Source of the DNA: [Empedobacter] haloabium
GTDB taxonomy: Bacteria > Pseudomonadota > Gammaproteobacteria > Burkholderiales > Burkholderiaceae_D
Assembly: GCA_008011715.2 (NCBI GenBank)
Contig: CP136508.1
Location: 6,386,001-6,450,000 of the forward strand
DNA length: 64,000 bases
Direction: 5' to 3'
Shown here: positions 59,635-64,000 of the stretch, one piece after another
Layout of the letters: each line of letters opens with the position of its first letter
Numbering within the stretch: the stretch's first letter is position 1
Notes under the pieces: model-generated
What the model saw: the letters and a program-made list of their open reading frames with translations, nothing else
Database searches by the model: none
Told to the model about the DNA's origin: nothing
Position numbers and translations under genes: made by a program

Positions 59635-61186
59635 TCGGCGCCGCCAGCGCTGTGCCCCCGCCGCCGCGTTGCCATTGCTTGGCCCGGCGGTGGCGGCGTT
59701 GCTGCTGGCACCCGGCGCGCGCGCCGCATGGCAGGTCTCGCCCACGGTCGAATTGCGCGAATCGTGGTCCGACAACGTCAGCCTGCGGCGCGACGGCCAG
59801 AAGGACAGCCAGTTCATCACGTCCATCACGCCCGGTATCGCGGTGACGAACCAGACGCCGCGGCTGCAGGTCTCGGCCGCCTACCGCCTGAACGTGTATG
59901 ACTATTCGGATGGCCGGGTGGCCGGCACCGACCGCATGAACAGCGCGCTGAACGCGACAGCCAAGGGCAAGCTGATCGACGACCTGCTGTTTTTCGATGC
60001 CCAGGCCGGCATCGCGCAGCAGCCCGTCTCCGCCTTCGGGCCGGTGGCCAGCGGCAGCGAGTACAGCACCAACAACAGGAGCGAGGTGCGCACCTATCAG
60101 GTGTCGCCTTACCTGGTGCACCGCTTCGGTGCCACCGCGTCGGCCGAGCTGCGCTATGCGCACGACATGGTGGACAGCGACGACTCCGGTTACGGCCGCA
60201 GCACGTCCGACACGGCCAGCCTGAACCTGTCCAGCGGCCCGGCCTTCCGTACCGTGGGCTGGGGCCTGACCCTGCGCCGCCAGCGGCTGCAGGACAGCAT
60301 CGCACCCGGCACGAGCAGCACCATGGCGTTGGCGTCGCTGCGCTATGTGGTGACCCCGACGTTCAGCCTGACGGCGACCGGCGGCTACGACAAGTTCGAT
60401 TACGCGGGCATGGGCGGCAGCACGCAGGGCGCATCGTGGTCCGGCGGCTTCGCCTGGAATCCCAGCACGCGCACGAGCTTGCAAATGTCCGCCGGCAAGC
60501 GCTATTACGGCAACAGCTACTTTCTGGCCGCCACGCACCGCAGCCGCAGCACGGTATGGAACATCGGCTACAGCGACAACGTGACGACCAGCCGGGAAAA
60601 CTTCCTGCTGCCGTCGGCCGTCAGCACGGCGGACATGCTCAATGGCCTGTTCCGTGCCAGCTACCCGGATGCGGCGATGCGCGCGCTGGTGGTGGAAGCG
60701 TACATTCGCGCGTTCAACCTGCCGCGCTCGCTGCCGGACAGCGTCAACTACTTCAGCAACCGCCATGTCCTGCAGCGCCAGCTGAACGCGTCGATGGCGT
60801 GGCGCTCGGCGCGCACGACCGCCCTGTTCACGCTGTTCCGTACGCGGCGCGAGGCGCTGTCGCTGGTGCAGTACGACAGCTCGCTGCTGGGCAGCAGCCA
60901 GCAGAACCTGAACGACAACACCAGCCAGACGGGCGGCGCCCTGATGCTGGACTACCGCCTCAATTCGCGCACCAGCGCCAGCCTGTCGGCCAACGTGGCG
61001 AAAACCACGTCCAGCAAGCTGGGCCTGGGCGAGACCAACCGGCAGCTGCGCGCCATGGTGTCGCGCAGCTTCCAGTCCAACCTGTCCGGCTCGCTGGAAG
61101 TGCGGCGCAACCATGGCGGCCTGGCGCTGGAAGGCAGCTCGTATAGCGAGAATGCCGTGGCGGCATCTCTTTCGATGAAGTTTTAA
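59627..61186 (+). CDS. PEP-CTERM system-associated outer membrane beta-barrel protein
   Basis: A 519-residue protein from MADRRRQRCAPAAALPLLGP; the start overlaps the kinase stop (ATGGCTGA). The signal peptide (LLLAPGARAAW) is followed by alternating beta strands with aromatic girdles (VSPTVELRESWSDNVSLRRDG, LQVSAAYRLNVYDYSDG, SFSLTATGGYDKFDYAGMGG) and a terminal Phe (AVAASLSMKF), the hallmark of outer-membrane barrels. It matches TIGR03016-type proteins restricted to exosortase polysaccharide operons. It is likely the outer-membrane secretion pore or a scaffold for polymer export; the exact role is not known. Confidence 0.9.
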   Translation: MADRRRQRCAPAAALPLLGPAVAALLLAPGARAAWQVSPTVELRESWSDNVSLRRDGQKDSQFITSITPGIAVTNQTPRLQVSAAYRLNVYDYSDGRVAGTDRMNSALNATAKGKLIDDLLFFDAQAGIAQQPVSAFGPVASGSEYSTNNRSEVRTYQVSPYLVHRFGATASAELRYAHDMVDSDDSGYGRSTSDTASLNLSSGPAFRTVGWGLTLRRQRLQDSIAPGTSSTMALASLRYVVTPTFSLTATGGYDKFDYAGMGGSTQGASWSGGFAWNPSTRTSLQMSAGKRYYGNSYFLAATHRSRSTVWNIGYSDNVTTSRENFLLPSAVSTADMLNGLFRASYPDAAMRALVVEAYIRAFNLPRSLPDSVNYFSNRHVLQRQLNASMAWRSARTTALFTLFRTRREALSLVQYDSSLLGSSQQNLNDNTSQTGGALMLDYRLNSRTSASLSANVAKTTSSKLGLGETNRQLRAMVSRSFQSNLSGSLEVRRNHGGLALEGSSYSENAVAASLSMKF

Positions 61187-61198
61187 GCGGAACGTCCC

Positions 61199-62218
61199 AT
61201 GTATGAGAGTTACTACGGGCTGAGCGACAAGCCCTTCCGACTGCGCCCCGACCCCCACTTCTTCTTCGGCAGCAAGGGGCACAAGCGCGCCATGGCCTAC
61301 CTGGAGTACGGCCTGTCGCAAGGCGAGGGGTTCATCGTCATCACCGGCGAGATCGGCGCCGGCAAGACCACCTTGGTACGCCACCTGTTCCGCCAGCTGC
61401 AATCCGACCGCATCGTGGCGGCCCACATCGTCAACACCCACGTGGATGCGGACGACATCCTGCGCGGCGTCGTGGCCGGCTTCGGCCTGCCGTTCGAGGA
61501 AAGTGCCAGCAAAACCACCTTGCTGGCGCGGCTGGAGGCATTCCTGCGTTCCTGCGACCAGCAGGGCAAGCGGGCGCTGCTGGTGGTTGACGAAGCGCAG
61601 AACCTGACGCCGCGGGTGGTGGAAGAATTGCGCATGCTGTCCAACTTCCAGACCGATGACAAATCGCTGTTGCAGACCTTCCTGCTGGGGCAGCCAGAGT
61701 TCCGCGCGACACTGCACAGCCCCGGCATGCAGCAGTTGCGCCAGCGCGTCATCGCCACCTACCACCTGGGGCCGATGGACGCGCTGGAAACCCAGGCCTA
61801 TATCGAACACCGCCTGCTGACGGTCGGCTGGAAGGGCGACCCGTCGTTCACACCGGCGGCGCACGCGGCGATCTACCAGTTCACGGGAGGCATTCCGCGC
61901 AAGACCAACCACCTGTGCGACCGTCTGCTGCTGATGGGCTTCCTGGAGGAGATGCATGCGTTCGGCGAGGCCGACATCGAGACCGTCATCCGCGACATCG
62001 ACCAGGAATTCCAGCCGCCGCCCGCCGCCGCTGCGGCCGTGCCGTTCGCCGGCGCCAGTGACGGCGTCGATCCCGAGCATGCGGTGTTCGATAACCAGTA
62101 TCCGTCCGTGCTGGACGAGCGCATGCTGCGGCTGGAGAAATCGATGGGCTCGGTCCTGTCGATCCTGAAGAAGATCGTGCGCACGCCTGCCACTCAACCC
62201 ATCGACAGCCACGAATGA
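61199..62218 (+). CDS. XrtA/PEP-CTERM system-associated AAA ATPase (ExeA-like)
   Basis: A 339-residue ATPase, MYESYYGLSDKPFRLRPDPH onward, of the GspA/ExeA-like group in exosortase loci (TIGR03015). Walker A is ITGEIGAGKTTLVRHLF, Walker B ALLVVDEAQNLTPRV, and sensor and lid motifs occur in LLGQPEFRATLHSPGMQQLRQRV and GGIPRKTNHLCDRLLL. The C-terminal 90 residues are Pro/Ala-rich then helical. It probably energises assembly of the export apparatus at the inner membrane. It lies 12 bases after the barrel gene and overlaps the epimerase by 4 bases (ATGA). Confidence 0.93.
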   Translation: MYESYYGLSDKPFRLRPDPHFFFGSKGHKRAMAYLEYGLSQGEGFIVITGEIGAGKTTLVRHLFRQLQSDRIVAAHIVNTHVDADDILRGVVAGFGLPFEESASKTTLLARLEAFLRSCDQQGKRALLVVDEAQNLTPRVVEELRMLSNFQTDDKSLLQTFLLGQPEFRATLHSPGMQQLRQRVIATYHLGPMDALETQAYIEHRLLTVGWKGDPSFTPAAHAAIYQFTGGIPRKTNHLCDRLLLMGFLEEMHAFGEADIETVIRDIDQEFQPPPAAAAAVPFAGASDGVDPEHAVFDNQYPSVLDERMLRLEKSMGSVLSILKKIVRTPATQPIDSHE

Positions 62219-63354
62219 CCATGACCTCACCAGACAACAAGGTTCACCGCATCCTGTGCGTCGTCGGCGCACGGCCGAACTTCATGAAGATGGCGCCCAT
62301 CATGGCCGCGCTGTCCGCGCTGGGTCCGCGCGTCGAGCCCAAACTGGTGCACACGGGCCAGCACTACGACGTGGCGATGAACCACCAGTACTTCCAGGCG
62401 CTGGGCATTCCCGATCCGGACATCAACCTGGAAGTGGGCAGCGGCAGCCACGCGCAGCAGACGGCCGAGGTGATGCGCCGCTTCGAGCCGGCGCTGGACG
62501 AGGTGGCACCGGCCGCCGTGCTGGTCGTCGGCGACGTCAACTCGACCATCGCCTGCGCGCTGGTGGCGGCCAAGAAGGGCGTGCCCGTCATCCACGTGGA
62601 AGCGGGCCTGCGCAGCTTCGATCGCGCCATGCCGGAGGAAATCAACCGCGTGCTGACGGACCAATTGTCCGACCTGTTGTTCACGACCGAGGAAAGCGGC
62701 CGCGCCAACCTGCTCAAGGAAGGCATCGCGGACGAGCGCATCCACTTCGTCGGCAACGTCATGATCGACACGCTGCGCCTGAACCTGCCGCGCGCCGTGC
62801 CGGCCGCGCGCATCGCGGCGGACGCCGGGCGTACCGGCTTTGCCGACAACGGCTACGCGGTGCTGACCCTGCACCGGCCGTCCAACGTCGACGATGCCGC
62901 CATGCTGCAAAGGCTGCTGGAAACGGCCGCGCAAATCAGCCTGCGTACGCCAGTGATCTTCCCGCTGCATCCGCGCACGCGCGCGACCATCGAGCGTTTC
63001 GGCCTGGCCCACCTGCTGGACCGGCCGCAGATGCTGCTGCCGCCGCAGGGCTACCTGGAGATGCTGGGCCTGATGCAGGATGCGAAAGTGGTGTTGACCG
63101 ATTCCGGCGGCATCCAGGAAGAGACGACCGCGCTGGGCACGCCCTGCATCACGCTGCGCCACAACACCGAGCGCCCGATCACGGTGGACGAGGGCACCAA
63201 CACGATCGCCGGCAACGAGCCGGCACGCATCCTGGCCGCGTACGAGGAAGTCATGACGGGCGGCGGCAAGGCCGGCCGGGTGCCGCACTTCTGGGACGGC
63301 CGCGCCGCCGAGCGCATCGCCGCCATCGTCAACGACTGGCTGCCGCGCGACTAA
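62215..63354 (+). CDS. wecB: UDP-N-acetylglucosamine 2-epimerase (non-hydrolysing)
   Basis: A 379-residue GT-B fold enzyme that interconverts UDP-GlcNAc and UDP-ManNAc. Family motifs are RILCVVGARPNFMKMAPIMAAL, VHTGQHYDVAMNHQYFQALGI, VVGDVNSTIACALVAAKKG, the catalytic-site HVEAGLRSFDRAMPEEINRV, LTLHRPSNVDD and TDSGGIQEETTALGTPCITLR. The ATG at 62215 overlaps the ATPase stop; ATG 62221 is an alternative. With the TviB-type dehydrogenase at 22.8 kb, UDP-ManNAc could be oxidised to the uronic acid, so the polymer probably contains aminosugars and uronates. Confidence 0.92.
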   Translation: MTMTSPDNKVHRILCVVGARPNFMKMAPIMAALSALGPRVEPKLVHTGQHYDVAMNHQYFQALGIPDPDINLEVGSGSHAQQTAEVMRRFEPALDEVAPAAVLVVGDVNSTIACALVAAKKGVPVIHVEAGLRSFDRAMPEEINRVLTDQLSDLLFTTEESGRANLLKEGIADERIHFVGNVMIDTLRLNLPRAVPAARIAADAGRTGFADNGYAVLTLHRPSNVDDAAMLQRLLETAAQISLRTPVIFPLHPRTRATIERFGLAHLLDRPQMLLPPQGYLEMLGLMQDAKVVLTDSGGIQEETTALGTPCITLRHNTERPITVDEGTNTIAGNEPARILAAYEEVMTGGGKAGRVPHFWDGRAAERIAAIVNDWLPRD

Positions 63355-63365
63355 AAGGAGCGACC

Positions 63366-64000
63366 ATGAACGGGCCCGTGCCGCATCTGGCAGCGCAGAC
63401 GATCCGCAACGCGATGACGATCGACGTCGAGGATTATTTCCAGGTCTCGGCGTTCGCGCCGCAGATCGCCCGCGACAGCTGGCCGCTGCGCGAGTGCCGC
63501 GTCGAGGCGAATGTCGACCGCATCCTGGCGATCCTCGACGAGGGCGGCGCCAAGGCGACCTTCTTCACCCTGGGCTGGATCGCCGAGCGCTATCCGGCGC
63601 TGGTGCGGCGCATCGTCGCCGCCGGCCACGAGCTGGCCAGCCACGGTTATGGCCACCTGCGCGCCACCGACCAGACCCGCGCCGAGTTCATGGACGACAT
63701 CGTGCGCAGCAAGGCGATCCTGGAGGACATCGGCGGCCAGCGCGTGCTGGGCTACCGCGCCCCCAGCTTCTCGATTGGCCCCGTCAACCTGTGGGCGCTG
63801 ACGTCGCTGCACGATGCCGGCTACCAGTACAGCTCCAGCATCTACCCGATCGCGCACGACCACTACGGCATGCCGGACGCGCCACGCTTCCCGTTCTACC
63901 CGCACGGCACCGACGGCCTGCTGGAGATCCCGATCACCACGGTGCGCCTGTTCGAGCGCAACCTGCCGGCGGGCGGCGGCGGCTACTTCCGCCTGTTGCC
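63366..64000 (+). CDS. XrtA system polysaccharide deacetylase, 3' end beyond the window
   Basis: From ATG 63366 (GGAG 6 bases upstream) 211 codons run to the right edge without a stop. The NodB-type deacetylase fold is clear: AMTIDVEDYFQVSAFAP with the catalytic Asp pair, ILDEGGAKATFFTLGWIAERYP, the metal-binding His pair in GHELASHGYGHLRATDQ, and LGYRAPSFSIGPVNLWAL. The sequence matches the exosortase-associated group (TIGR03006, with DUF3473 at the C terminus, which is outside the window). It removes N-acetyl groups from amino sugars of the exopolysaccharide in the periplasm or at the membrane. It follows the epimerase by 11 bases and is part of the same operon. Confidence 0.92.
   Translation, partial: MNGPVPHLAAQTIRNAMTIDVEDYFQVSAFAPQIARDSWPLRECRVEANVDRILAILDEGGAKATFFTLGWIAERYPALVRRIVAAGHELASHGYGHLRATDQTRAEFMDDIVRSKAILEDIGGQRVLGYRAPSFSIGPVNLWALTSLHDAGYQYSSSIYPIAHDHYGMPDAPRFPFYPHGTDGLLEIPITTVRLFERNLPAGGGGYFRLL

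Noticed and set aside
1..64000. CRISPR array, prophage or intact insertion sequence
   Set aside because: No regularly spaced repeats, transposase motifs or phage structural genes were recognised.

Overview
The window is GC-rich, tightly packed DNA from a betaproteobacterium. Its gene content fits the Oxalobacteraceae (Massilia, Duganella or Pseudoduganella relatives). This is inferred from the exosortase A (XrtA/PEP-CTERM) gene set, tandem M13 peptidases, dispersed GGGGTC/GACCCC palindromes and codon use; no 16S gene is present. No CRISPR array, phage or intact insertion sequence was seen.

Left part (1-12.2 kb), housekeeping and envelope genes: a Kef/YbaL-type cation antiporter cut by the window edge, a FabH-like ketosynthase, an S41 carboxy-terminal processing protease, a TonB-dependent receptor whose frame is broken by a 13-base insert matching a transposase mosaic end, two tandem M13 metallopeptidases, a membrane-anchored cytochrome c and tRNA-Arg(CCG). 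A visibly more AT-rich island follows (12.2-18.15 kb). It carries an RHS/YD-repeat protein split into two coupled frames, a frame-shifted polymorphic tip and a small immunity-like gene. A LuxR-type response regulator then converges on a hybrid histidine kinase, followed by a CPBP membrane protease.

From 22.8 kb to the right edge nearly everything belongs to an exosortase A-type exopolysaccharide and protein-sorting locus: (i) tviB-tviC-epsB-like sugar genes, then prsK-prsR and a VanZ-like gene (+ strand); (ii) a minus-strand operon with aminotransferase, acetyltransferase, acyl carrier protein, two exosortase-associated hydrolases, glycosyltransferase and TPR protein; (iii) a divergent plus-strand operon with AMP ligase, PLP decarboxylase, asparagine synthetase-like amidotransferase, two GT2 enzymes and the PrsT lipoprotein; (iv) two tandem exosortase-associated N-acyltransferases with a convergent ThiF-like enzyme; (v) a PEP-CTERM substrate protein; (vi) a minus-strand HPr-rel-A cassette; (vii) a Wza-like export lipoprotein and a trypsin-like protease; (viii) the chain-length, tyrosine kinase, outer-membrane, ATPase, WecB and deacetylase operon, running off the right edge. 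The exosortase gene itself is not in the window.

The strongest regulatory signal is a repeated 17-base motif, TGTCG-N7-TTACA. Two copies lie upstream of the PEP-CTERM gene, and a matching inverted copy lies upstream of the HPr-rel-A cassette. At both loci one copy sits about 85-100 bases upstream of a sequence with sigma-54 spacing. This fits control by PrsK/PrsR, whose genes lie in the same window, and would place the uncharacterised HPr-rel-A cassette in the exosortase regulon.
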